Shown piece by piece: positions 54,964-64,000 of a stretch of DNA of 64,000 bases. Numbering within the stretch: the first letter of the stretch is position 1; each line of letters opens with the position of its first letter. Under the pieces are notes generated by a model. It did not search any database. It was not told the DNA's origin and worked only from the letters and a program-made list of their open reading frames with translations. Location of the stretch: assembly GCA_945865175.1 (NCBI GenBank), contig CAMBDA010000016.1, positions 1 through 64,000 on the forward strand. Reading direction: 5' to 3'. This DNA is from an uncultured Prevotellaceae bacterium (GTDB lineage: Bacteria > Bacteroidota > Bacteroidia > Bacteroidales > Bacteroidaceae). The position numbers and the translations under genes are program-made.

Positions 54964-57135
54964 ATGAAAGATATCAACTTGACAGAATTTTTGAAGCGCT
55001 ATTTCGGGTTCGATTCCTTCAAGGGCGAACAGGAGGCCATCATACGCAACGTGCTAAGCGGCAACAACACCTTTGTACTCATGCCCACAGGCGGAGGCAA
55101 AAGTCTGTGCTATCAGTTGCCGGCCCTTCTGATGGAGGGCACGGCAATTGTTGTATCCCCCCTGATTGCACTGATGAAGAACCAGGTGGATGCCATCCGC
55201 ATGGTGAGCGAGGACGACGGCATCGCGCATTTCATCAATTCGCAGCTCAACAAGAGCGAGGTGGACAAGGTGAAGGATGATGTGAGGAAAGGACGCACAA
55301 AGCTTCTCTATCTTGCCCCCGAATCGCTCACCAAGGAAGACACCGTGGCTTTCCTCAAGAGCGTGAAGATATCTTTCTATGCCGTGGACGAAGCACACTG
55401 CATCTCTGAATGGGGACACGATTTCCGTCAGGAATATGGCAAGATAAGGCCCCACATCAACCGTATAGGCAACGCACCTGTCATCGCGCTCACGGCCACG
55501 GCCACCGAGAAGGTGCGCAGTGACATCCGCAAGAGCCTGGGCATTACCGATGCCAAGGAGTTCAAGAGTTCCTTCAACCGTCCCAACCTCTATTATGAAG
55601 TGCGCCCCAAGACAGCCAATGTGGACAAGGACATCGCCCGCTTCATCCTGCAGAACCCCGGCAAGAGCGGGATCGTGTACTGCCTCAGCCGCAAGAAGGT
55701 GGAGGAACTGGCCGAGGTGCTCAAAGCCAACCACATCAATGCCAGCGCCTATCATGCGGGCATGGATACACAGACGCGCAACCAGACGCAGGACGATTTC
55801 CTCATGGAGCGCATCGATGTGATTGTGGCCACCATTGCATTTGGCATGGGCATCGACAAGCCCGATGTGCGCTTTGTCATCCACTATGATATTCCCAAGA
55901 GCCTGGAGGGCTATTATCAGGAAACCGGACGCGCCGGACGCGATGGCGGCGAAGGCGTGTGCATCGCCTTCTATTCTCCCAAGGATCTGCAGAAACTGGA
56001 GAAGTTTATGGAAGGCAAGCCCGCGGTTGAACAGGAGATAGGCAAACAACTGCTGCTGGAAACGCAGATGTATATGGAATCGTCGGTGTGCCGGCGCAGG
56101 ACACTGCTCCATTATTTCGGGGAGGACTACACTCAGGAAAATTGCGGCAACTGCGACAACTGCATGCATCCCAGTGTGAAGGTGGAGGCTTCGACAGAAC
56201 TGAAGCAGGCGCTGGAGGCCATCCAGGGCGTGAAGGAAGGCTTCAAGGTGGAATATATCATCGACGTACTCGTGGGCAGGGAAACCGATGAGGTGCTCGC
56301 CCACCGGCACGAAAAGCTGCCCTGTTTCGGTGCGGGCGAGGGACGGGAACGACATTTCTGGATGATGCTTCTCCGTCAGGGTGTCATCATGGGATTCATC
56401 CGCAGGGACATTGAGCACTATGGTGTGCTCAAGCTCACGCCCCAGGGCAAGGATTTTATCCGTAGCCCCTACACGTTCATGCTGTCGCAGGACAGTGAGT
56501 TTGACGACTATGACAGTACGCCGGCCGAGGGGACGGGTGCGCTGGACGAGGAACTGTTTGCCATGCTGCAGGACTTGCGCCGGAAGGTGGCCAAGAAACA
56601 GGGCGTACCGCCCTACGTGGTGTTCCAGGACAATTCGCTCCAGGAGATGGCTTCCATGTACCCTGTCAACCTGGATGACCTCCAGAACATCACGGGCGTA
56701 GGCCAGGGAAAGGCCAAGCGCTATGGACAGCCTTTTGTGGACCTGATAGCCAGGTACTGCCAGGAGAACGAAATCGAGCGTGTGGGTGACCTGCGTGTGC
56801 GCACGGTGGTGAACAGGAGCAAGGCCAAGGTGTCCATCATTCAGGGCATCGACCGCCATCTCTCCTTCGAGGACATAGCCACCAGCCTGCGCAAGACCAA
56901 GGAAGAGGTGCTCGATGAGGTGGAAGCCATTGTGTATAGCGGCACCAAGCTGAGAATCGACTATTACATTGAAGAGGTGATGGACGAGGACCGCATGGAG
57001 GACATCTACAGCTATTTCAAGGAAGAGTCCGAAACCGACGACCTTGATGAGGCCCTGGATGTGCTTGGCGATGACTATACGGAGGAGGAAATACGCCTTG
57101 TAAGGGTGAAGTTTCTCTCAGAAATGGCGAATTAA
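54964..57135 (+). CDS. recQ: ATP-dependent DNA helicase RecQ
   Basis: 723 residues from the ATG at 54964. Walker A PTGGGKSLCYQLPA, DEAH box VDEAHCISEWGHDFR, the RecQ zinc site (CRRRTLLHYFG to CGNCDNC), a winged-helix RQC region and an HRDC domain (about 530-605). A further C-terminal extension of about 100 residues holds an acidic end (ESETDDLDEALDVLGDDYTEEE). Confidence 0.95.
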   Translation: MKDINLTEFLKRYFGFDSFKGEQEAIIRNVLSGNNTFVLMPTGGGKSLCYQLPALLMEGTAIVVSPLIALMKNQVDAIRMVSEDDGIAHFINSQLNKSEVDKVKDDVRKGRTKLLYLAPESLTKEDTVAFLKSVKISFYAVDEAHCISEWGHDFRQEYGKIRPHINRIGNAPVIALTATATEKVRSDIRKSLGITDAKEFKSSFNRPNLYYEVRPKTANVDKDIARFILQNPGKSGIVYCLSRKKVEELAEVLKANHINASAYHAGMDTQTRNQTQDDFLMERIDVIVATIAFGMGIDKPDVRFVIHYDIPKSLEGYYQETGRAGRDGGEGVCIAFYSPKDLQKLEKFMEGKPAVEQEIGKQLLLETQMYMESSVCRRRTLLHYFGEDYTQENCGNCDNCMHPSVKVEASTELKQALEAIQGVKEGFKVEYIIDVLVGRETDEVLAHRHEKLPCFGAGEGRERHFWMMLLRQGVIMGFIRRDIEHYGVLKLTPQGKDFIRSPYTFMLSQDSEFDDYDSTPAEGTGALDEELFAMLQDLRRKVAKKQGVPPYVVFQDNSLQEMASMYPVNLDDLQNITGVGQGKAKRYGQPFVDLIARYCQENEIERVGDLRVRTVVNRSKAKVSIIQGIDRHLSFEDIATSLRKTKEEVLDEVEAIVYSGTKLRIDYYIEEVMDEDRMEDIYSYFKEESETDDLDEALDVLGDDYTEEEIRLVRVKFLSEMAN

Positions 57136-57161
57136 GAAAAATTGGCACTGCCGTATGTGGC

Positions 57162-58691
<1,530 letters not shown>

Positions 58692-58748
58692 TGTACCTCA
58701 TACGGTGGCCGGGGACGCACTGTCCCTGGCCTGCACAAGTAATCAAAG

Positions 58749-60182
58749 ATGTTTGGAATGAATAGAAAGGTTCTGGCCATGGTGCTCCTCTGCACCACTG
58801 CTTTTGCATGGGCACAGGATGACCCCGTGGTGATGCGCATCAACGGAAAGCCGGTGACCCGAAGTGAATTTGAATATAACTACAACAAGAACAACTCTGA
58901 TGAGGTCATCGACAAGAAGTCGGTGGAGGAGTATGTCGACCTCTTTATCAACTACAAGCTCAAGGTGCAGGCGGCTCTGGATGACCAGCTGGACACACTG
59001 TCGAGCTTCCAGAAGGAATTCCGCATGTACCGCGACCAGCAGATACGCCCGCTCCTGGTTCCTGAGACGCGCATGGACGAGGAGTGTGTGCGATATTATG
59101 ACATGATGAAGGCCAATCTTCAGGGCAAGCAGTTGTTGCAGCCGGCCCATATCTTCCTGCGTGTGAAGCAGAAAGCCACAAAGGAGGAGCAGGAGGCGGT
59201 GAAGGCGCGCATCGACTCGGCCTACAAGGCCCTGCAGGAGGGTGCCGACTTTTCCGAGCTGGCCAAGAAGGTGAGTGAGGACACACAGACCGCCATCCGT
59301 GGTGGTGTGTTGCCCTGGATAGGCCCCAACCAGACACTCAAGGAGTTTGAGGATGCGGCCTATTCGCTGGAGGTGGGCAGCTACAGCCAGCCGTTCCTCT
59401 CCACCGTGGGCTACCACATCGTGAAACTGATTGACAAGAAGGACCTGGAGACCTTCGACCAGCTGAAGCCGAACATCGAACGCTTCCTGGAGAGCCAGGG
59501 CCTTCGGGAACGTTTGGCCATGCAGGCGCTCGATTCCATTGCCGCAGCTGGCGGCACGCCCAAGACTGTGGAACAGATTCTGGAAGAGGAGACCGTACGC
59601 CTGTGTGACCAGGATAGCAATCTCAAGTATCTGGTGCAGGAATATCATGACGGACTGCTGCTGTTTGAGGAGTGCAGCCGCAAGGTGTGGACTCCGGCTA
59701 CCAAGGACACTCTGGGCATAGAGGACTATTTCAAGCGTAACAAGAAGAAATATGCCTGGGATGTGCCCCATTTTGACGGCATGGTCTACTATTGCCGCGA
59801 CAAGAAAGACGTGAAGGCCGTGCGCAAGGCTATACGCAAGCAACCTGACACCCAATGGACATCCATCGTGCGCCAGCAGTTCAACAAGGACAGTGTGAAC
59901 GTGAAGATGGAGAAACGCCTGTTCAAACAGGGCGAGAATGCCAATGTAGACGTGGTGGCCCTGAAGGTGAAGCATGCAGAACCCAAGCCCATCGAGGGTT
60001 TCCCTTATATGGCCGTGGTGGGCGAGAAACTGAAGAAGGGTCCCTCCCGGTGGACACAGGTGAGTGCCACCGTAGTGGCCGACTACCAGCGCATGCGTGA
60101 GGAGGAGTTTGTGGCCACGCTCCGCGAAAAGTACGCGGTGGAGGTGGACAAGGATGTGCTGGCCACCGTCAACAAGCATTGA
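58749..60182 (+). CDS. Exported parvulin-type peptidyl-prolyl isomerase
   Basis: 477 residues. Signal peptide ends AWA-Q. A parvulin core lies at about residues 130-230 (PAHIFLRVKQKA and GGVLPWIG, then FLSTVGYHIVKLI). N- and C-terminal helical regions resemble SurA/PpiD-type chaperones. It lies 57 bp behind guaB and ahead of surA, so the two isomerases are likely co-expressed. The precise client range is unknown. Confidence 0.88.
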   Translation: MFGMNRKVLAMVLLCTTAFAWAQDDPVVMRINGKPVTRSEFEYNYNKNNSDEVIDKKSVEEYVDLFINYKLKVQAALDDQLDTLSSFQKEFRMYRDQQIRPLLVPETRMDEECVRYYDMMKANLQGKQLLQPAHIFLRVKQKATKEEQEAVKARIDSAYKALQEGADFSELAKKVSEDTQTAIRGGVLPWIGPNQTLKEFEDAAYSLEVGSYSQPFLSTVGYHIVKLIDKKDLETFDQLKPNIERFLESQGLRERLAMQALDSIAAAGGTPKTVEQILEEETVRLCDQDSNLKYLVQEYHDGLLLFEECSRKVWTPATKDTLGIEDYFKRNKKKYAWDVPHFDGMVYYCRDKKDVKAVRKAIRKQPDTQWTSIVRQQFNKDSVNVKMEKRLFKQGENANVDVVALKVKHAEPKPIEGFPYMAVVGEKLKKGPSRWTQVSATVVADYQRMREEEFVATLREKYAVEVDKDVLATVNKH

Positions 60183-60223
60183 ACCGCAGGTATACAATAT
60201 TATATATATATATAAATAGAGAA

Positions 60224-61582
60224 ATGAAACCAAACCATCGCTTTTTGCTCACGTGGCTGCTGGGCATGATTCCTTGCTGCCTGATGGCGCAGAGCAACAT
60301 CATCGACGAGGTGGTGTGGATTGTGGGTGACGAGGCCATTCTGCGCTCTGATGTGGAGAAGGTGCGCACGGAATTCGGACAGCAGTTCAAGGGTAATCCC
60401 TATTGCACCATTCCCGAGCAGCTGGCCATTCAGAAACTGTTTCTGCATCAGGCCATCATCGACAGTGTGGAGGTGGCCGATTCGGAAATCAACCAGTATG
60501 TGGAGCAGGAAATCAACGAACGTGTGATGATGGCCGGCTCCAAGGAGAAACTGGAGGAGTATATGCGTATGACCATGTCGCAGATTCGGGAGGAGCTGTT
60601 TGACCAGTACAAGAACGAGCTCACCGCCCGCAAGATGAAGCAAAACATTACCGCTGACCTCAAGATAACGCCTGCCGAGGTGAGACGCTACTTCAAGGAC
60701 CTTCCCGAGGACAGCCTCCCGCTCATCCCCACACAGGTGGAGGTGCAGATTCTGGTCATTGAGCCCCGCATACCCCAGGAGGAGATTGACCGTGTGAAGG
60801 CAACGCTCCGCGAATACACCGAACGCATCAACAACGGAACCTCTTTCTCCACGCTGGCCCGCATGTATTCCGAGGATCCGGGTACAGCCCGTCAGGGAGG
60901 CGAGATGCCCTATTGTGGACGCGGAGAGCTGGACCCCTCCTTTGCCAATGTGGCATTCAGCCTCACCGATCCCAACAAGGTGAGCAAGATTGTGCAGTCG
61001 GAGTTTGGCTATCATATCATCCAGCTCATCGACAAGCGCGGCGACAAGATGAAGTGCCGCCATATCCTGCGCAAGCCCGAGGTGTCGCAGGCCAGCATCG
61101 ATGCCGCCCTTTCGCGCCTCGACTCCATTGCTGAGGACATACGCCAGGAGAAGTTCACCTTCGATGAGGGCGCGTCCATCATTTCCGAGGACAAGGAGAC
61201 GCGCAACAACCACGGCCTCATGTCAAACACACTGGCCGATGGCGACCAGACCACACGCTTCGAGATGGGACAGCTCTCGTCTGTGTCTACCGAGCTGGCA
61301 CGCGTGGTGGAGGGCCTGCAGACAGGCGAGGTGTCAAAGCCCTTTACGATGGTCAATTCGAAGGGACGCACCGTGTGTGCCATTGCACGCCTGCGCTCCC
61401 GCCTGAAACAGCATCGTGCCAGCATGGCCGAGGACTTCCAGGTGCTCCGCAAGGTGGTGGAGGAAAAGAAAAGCGAAGAGATTGTAAAGGAATGGATCAG
61501 AGAGAAGCAGCGTAACACATACGTGCGTATCAATGAGGACTGGAGGGGGTGCGACTTCCTCTATCCCGGATGGATCAAGTGA
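60224..61582 (+). CDS. surA: Periplasmic chaperone SurA
   Basis: 452 residues from the ATG at 60224 (MKPNHRFLLTWLL). Signal peptide ends LMA-Q. SurA N-terminal domain, then a parvulin domain (VEVQILVIEPRIPQEE to FGYHIIQLIDKRGDK) and a second, degenerate one. It escorts outer-membrane proteins to BAM. The stop overlaps the ostA ATG (TGATG). An AT tract (60199-60213) precedes the start. Confidence 0.92.
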   Translation: MKPNHRFLLTWLLGMIPCCLMAQSNIIDEVVWIVGDEAILRSDVEKVRTEFGQQFKGNPYCTIPEQLAIQKLFLHQAIIDSVEVADSEINQYVEQEINERVMMAGSKEKLEEYMRMTMSQIREELFDQYKNELTARKMKQNITADLKITPAEVRRYFKDLPEDSLPLIPTQVEVQILVIEPRIPQEEIDRVKATLREYTERINNGTSFSTLARMYSEDPGTARQGGEMPYCGRGELDPSFANVAFSLTDPNKVSKIVQSEFGYHIIQLIDKRGDKMKCRHILRKPEVSQASIDAALSRLDSIAEDIRQEKFTFDEGASIISEDKETRNNHGLMSNTLADGDQTTRFEMGQLSSVSTELARVVEGLQTGEVSKPFTMVNSKGRTVCAIARLRSRLKQHRASMAEDFQVLRKVVEEKKSEEIVKEWIREKQRNTYVRINEDWRGCDFLYPGWIK

Positions 61583-63237
61583 TGAACCGCAGAGCCCTGA
61601 CAATATGTACGCTGCTGACGGCAGGCCTGTGTATGGTGCTGGCAGCAGGACCGCGTGGCCCCAAGGCCAAGGCACAGCGGAAGCCTGCCGACACCAGGGT
61701 GCACCTGCTGCATGTCGATAGCATGTTCTTTGATGACCGTGTGAGCCTCACGGCCCAGTTCCTTGTGGGCAACGTGCAGTTTGAGCACGATGGCATTCTC
61801 ATGTATTGCGACAGTGCGCTCTACTATGAGGCTTCCAACTCGTTTGATGCCTTCGGCCATGTGCGGCTTGTGCAGGGCGATACGCTCACCCTTGACGGGG
61901 AAGTGCTCTATTACAACGGCATGGACCAGTTGGCGCGTGTGCGGGAGAATGTGGTGCTCACCCATCGCAATACGGTCCTTTATACCGACAGCCTCGACTA
62001 TGACCGTCTCTACAACCTGGGCTATTTCTTCGAGGGCGGCCGGCTGGTGGACCAGGGAAACGAACTGACCAGCGACTGGGGTGAATACAATCCGGCCACG
62101 CGCAATGCGGTGTTCAATTACAATGTGCGCCTTGTGAATCCGGCACCTCCCGAACCGCCCAAGAGCATCATCATCTCCGATACGCTCTACTACAATACAC
62201 GCACCGCCATTGCACATGTGGTGGGTCCCTCCAATATCGATAACGGCGACAGCCATATCTATTCGGAACTTGGCTACTATGACACCCATCGGGAACTGGC
62301 CTATCTGCTGCAGCGCAGCATCCTCACCAACAACGGCAAGCGCCTGGTGGGTGACAGTGTGGTGTGGGAAGGTCAGGAGAAGCTGGGCAAGGCCTTTGGC
62401 AATATCGAATATACCGATGTGGTGAACAAGAACATGTTCAGGGGCCACTATTGTCTTTATGCCGATTCGCTTGGCTACATGGAGGCGGCCGACAGTGCGG
62501 TGGTGATGGACTACTCGCAGCGCGACACCCTCTATGCCCATGCCGATTCGTTCAGGGTGTACACCTACTTCATCGACACGGACAGCATGTACCGCACCGT
62601 TCATGCCTACCGCCATGTGCGCACCTTCCGAAGCGACATCCAGTCGGTGTGCGACTCGATGGTCTACAGTTCGCTCGACTCTTGTCTCACCATGTACTAT
62701 GACCCCATCCTCTGGCAACAGGGCCAGCAGCTGGTGGGCGAGGAGATTAAGGCCTTCATGAACGACAGCACCGTGGACAGCGTGCATGTGCTCCGTCAGG
62801 CCCTCTCTGTGGAGCGCCTCGACAGCATTCATTACAATCAGGTGGCCGGCAAGGCCATCTGCTCCTATTTCCGCGATGGGGAGTGTTACCTCACCACGGT
62901 CACTGGCAATGTGGTGCTCAACTATTACCCCATCGATGAGGATAGCCTGATGATTGGCATGAACCATCTGGAAAGTACCGATTTGAAACTCTTCATGAAG
63001 GACCGCAAGGTGGACCGTATATGGGTGCCCACGGCCAATGGCACGCTCACGCCTGTCCCACTCATACCGCCTCGCGACCTTTATCTCGAAAACTTCGTAT
63101 GGTTTGACTACGTGCGCCCCACCGACAAGGACGACATCTTCAAGTGGCGGCCCAAGAAGGCGGATGCACAGCTCAAGGAGAGCATCCAGCGACAGGCACC
63201 CCTGCAGAAGCTGAGTGATCTCAAGAAGAAACAGTAA
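61582..63237 (+). CDS. OstA-like LPS transport protein
   Basis: 551 residues from the ATG at 61582. Signal peptide near residues 1-20. Long OstA-type beta-jellyroll with repeating D-S-LYY and HRNTVLYTDSLDYDR motifs. Bacteroidota OstA proteins of this type extend the LptA/LptD-N fold and are thought to take part in the periplasmic LPS bridge. Whether this is LptA-like or LptD-like is not clear; the chain is short for full LptD, as no large barrel is apparent. Confidence 0.82.
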   Translation: MNRRALTICTLLTAGLCMVLAAGPRGPKAKAQRKPADTRVHLLHVDSMFFDDRVSLTAQFLVGNVQFEHDGILMYCDSALYYEASNSFDAFGHVRLVQGDTLTLDGEVLYYNGMDQLARVRENVVLTHRNTVLYTDSLDYDRLYNLGYFFEGGRLVDQGNELTSDWGEYNPATRNAVFNYNVRLVNPAPPEPPKSIIISDTLYYNTRTAIAHVVGPSNIDNGDSHIYSELGYYDTHRELAYLLQRSILTNNGKRLVGDSVVWEGQEKLGKAFGNIEYTDVVNKNMFRGHYCLYADSLGYMEAADSAVVMDYSQRDTLYAHADSFRVYTYFIDTDSMYRTVHAYRHVRTFRSDIQSVCDSMVYSSLDSCLTMYYDPILWQQGQQLVGEEIKAFMNDSTVDSVHVLRQALSVERLDSIHYNQVAGKAICSYFRDGECYLTTVTGNVVLNYYPIDEDSLMIGMNHLESTDLKLFMKDRKVDRIWVPTANGTLTPVPLIPPRDLYLENFVWFDYVRPTDKDDIFKWRPKKADAQLKESIQRQAPLQKLSDLKKKQ

Positions 63238-63276
63238 AGCTTACCACAACAATCATAAAAGACAATTTTCAGCATA

Positions 63277-63573
63277 ATGGGAATGTTCAACACACGTCAG
63301 CCGCGTGGTTTCCGCCGCGTGAGCATCTACACTGACGACAGAAAGGAAAAACTCCAGAAACTGGTGGATGAGGTGAAACGCCAGGAAGGCGAGTCCGTAG
63401 AGGATAAGCCCTACGATATCCACAAGTTCCGCGGTACCTTCATCAACTATACCCCCAATGCCAGAAGGTACAGGGAAAACGGCAGTTTCGTGAAGTGGCC
63501 CGTGGCACTGGCTGTGGTGCTGGTGCTGTTGCTTATTTGGCATTATCTCCTCACCGGTAACGCACGCTTCTGA
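63277..63573 (+). CDS. Small single-helix membrane protein of unknown function
   Basis: 98 residues. Hydrophilic N-terminal region of about 70 residues ([16 protein letters not shown] is helical), then a C-terminal membrane helix (residues 73-92) and a short tail GNARF. Layout is tail-anchored. It begins 39 bp after ostA and ends 5 bp before mutL. I do not recognise a named domain; location in the ostA-mutL gap suggests an envelope role. Confidence 0.72.
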   Translation: MGMFNTRQPRGFRRVSIYTDDRKEKLQKLVDEVKRQEGESVEDKPYDIHKFRGTFINYTPNARRYRENGSFVKWPVALAVVLVLLLIWHYLLTGNARF

Positions 63574-63578
63574 CGCAC

Positions 63579-64000
63579 ATGGACATCATACATCTTCTGC
63601 CCGACTCGGTTGCCAACCAGATAGCGGCTGGTGAGGTGATTCAGCGCCCGGCTTCGGTAGTGAAGGAACTGGTGGAGAATGCCATTGATGCGGGTGCTTC
63701 CAGCATTGATGTGGTGGTGCAGGATGCCGGCCGTACGCTCATTCAGGTGGTGGACGATGGCAAGGGCATGAGTGACACCGATGCACGCATGGCCTTCGAA
63801 CGCCATGCCACTTCCAAAATCCAGAAGGCCGATGACCTGTTCTCGCTCCGCACCATGGGCTTCCGGGGAGAGGCACTCCCTTCCATTGCCGCTGTGGCAC
63901 ATGTGGAGATGCGCACGCGCACATTGCAGCAGGAGGTGGGCACGGAAATTCTTATTGATGGTTCCCAACTCACGTCCCAAACGCCCTGCTCGTGCCCAGT
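63579..64000 (+). CDS. mutL: DNA mismatch repair protein MutL (5' part)
   Basis: First 140 residues; the gene runs off the window. N-terminal GHKL ATPase: [25 protein letters not shown] with the catalytic Glu, DDGKGM, and FERHATSKI followed by [13 protein letters not shown]. It couples mismatch recognition to strand incision. The C-terminal part is not visible. Confidence 0.97.
   Translation, partial: MDIIHLLPDSVANQIAAGEVIQRPASVVKELVENAIDAGASSIDVVVQDAGRTLIQVVDDGKGMSDTDARMAFERHATSKIQKADDLFSLRTMGFRGEALPSIAAVAHVEMRTRTLQQEVGTEILIDGSQLTSQTPCSCP

Overview
The window is a stretch of core chromosome from a member of the Bacteroidota, most likely Bacteroidales and plausibly Prevotellaceae. The evidence is the set of gene neighbourhoods typical of that phylum (yceD-rpmF-fabH-era-der; atpDCBEFHAG; rsfS-ftsH-cdsA; tig-clpP-clpX-recQ; parvulin-surA-ostA-mutL), promoters of the TTG-N20-TAnnTTTG type, almost no Shine-Dalgarno sequences, a FeoA-FeoB fusion, and an outer-membrane protein with a carboxypeptidase-D-like N-terminal domain. 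No phage, insertion sequence, integron or CRISPR array was seen. Gene density is high, and base composition is GC-rich in genes and AT-rich between them.

Layout. 158-8833 (minus): M16 protease, a small lipoprotein, der, era, fabH, rpmF and yceD, preceded by a histidine kinase that lies directly behind atpG. 8874-15468 (minus): a complete F1Fo ATP synthase operon. 15714-18368 (plus): a GH10-GH43 xylan-degrading fusion. 18365-20898 (minus): feoAB and a Cys-rich Feo accessory protein. 21222-24242 (minus): a large outer-membrane beta-barrel protein. 24466-25518 (plus): aroB. 25531-28749 (minus): cdsA, ftsH, rsfS. 28915-29074 (plus): two identical tRNA-Gln(CTG) genes. 29222-34137 (minus): a five-repeat DUF349 protein, corA, and a DUF4091 glycosidase-like protein. 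34331-38835 (plus): a three-gene redox cluster. 38931-46380 (minus): nhaA, an APH/NahK-like kinase, a macroglobulin-like protein, and an ECF sigma cluster. 46674-50388 (minus): dcp, mlaF, mlaE. 50492-64000 (plus): lptB, tig, clpP, clpX, recQ, guaB, two parvulins, an OstA protein, a 98-residue membrane protein and the start of mutL.

How the genes work together. Envelope biogenesis dominates: LptB, OstA, SurA, a second parvulin, MlaEF, CdsA, FtsH and BAM-type clients. Protein quality control (Tig, ClpXP, FtsH, Dcp, M16), energy (ATP synthase, NhaA) and translation (RpmF, Era, Der, RsfS, tRNA) make up most of the rest. The genes that look like accessory functions are the xylanase, the DUF4091 protein, the redox cluster and the sigma cluster.

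Nothing here is an obvious new defence or mobile system. The best candidates for undescribed biology are: (1) the operon at 34331-38835, pairing a membrane polyferredoxin that has an internal twin-arginine-like helix with a secreted-looking Fe-S aldo/keto reductase lipoprotein and a flavoprotein; (2) a dispersed palindromic repeat between genes at about 21.0-21.15 kb and 44.37-44.77 kb; (3) leader structures ahead of guaB, corA and the outer-membrane protein gene; (4) a consensus plus-strand promoter that points into the sigma/anti-sigma operon with no gene behind it. All start sites and functions are inferred from sequence by eye.
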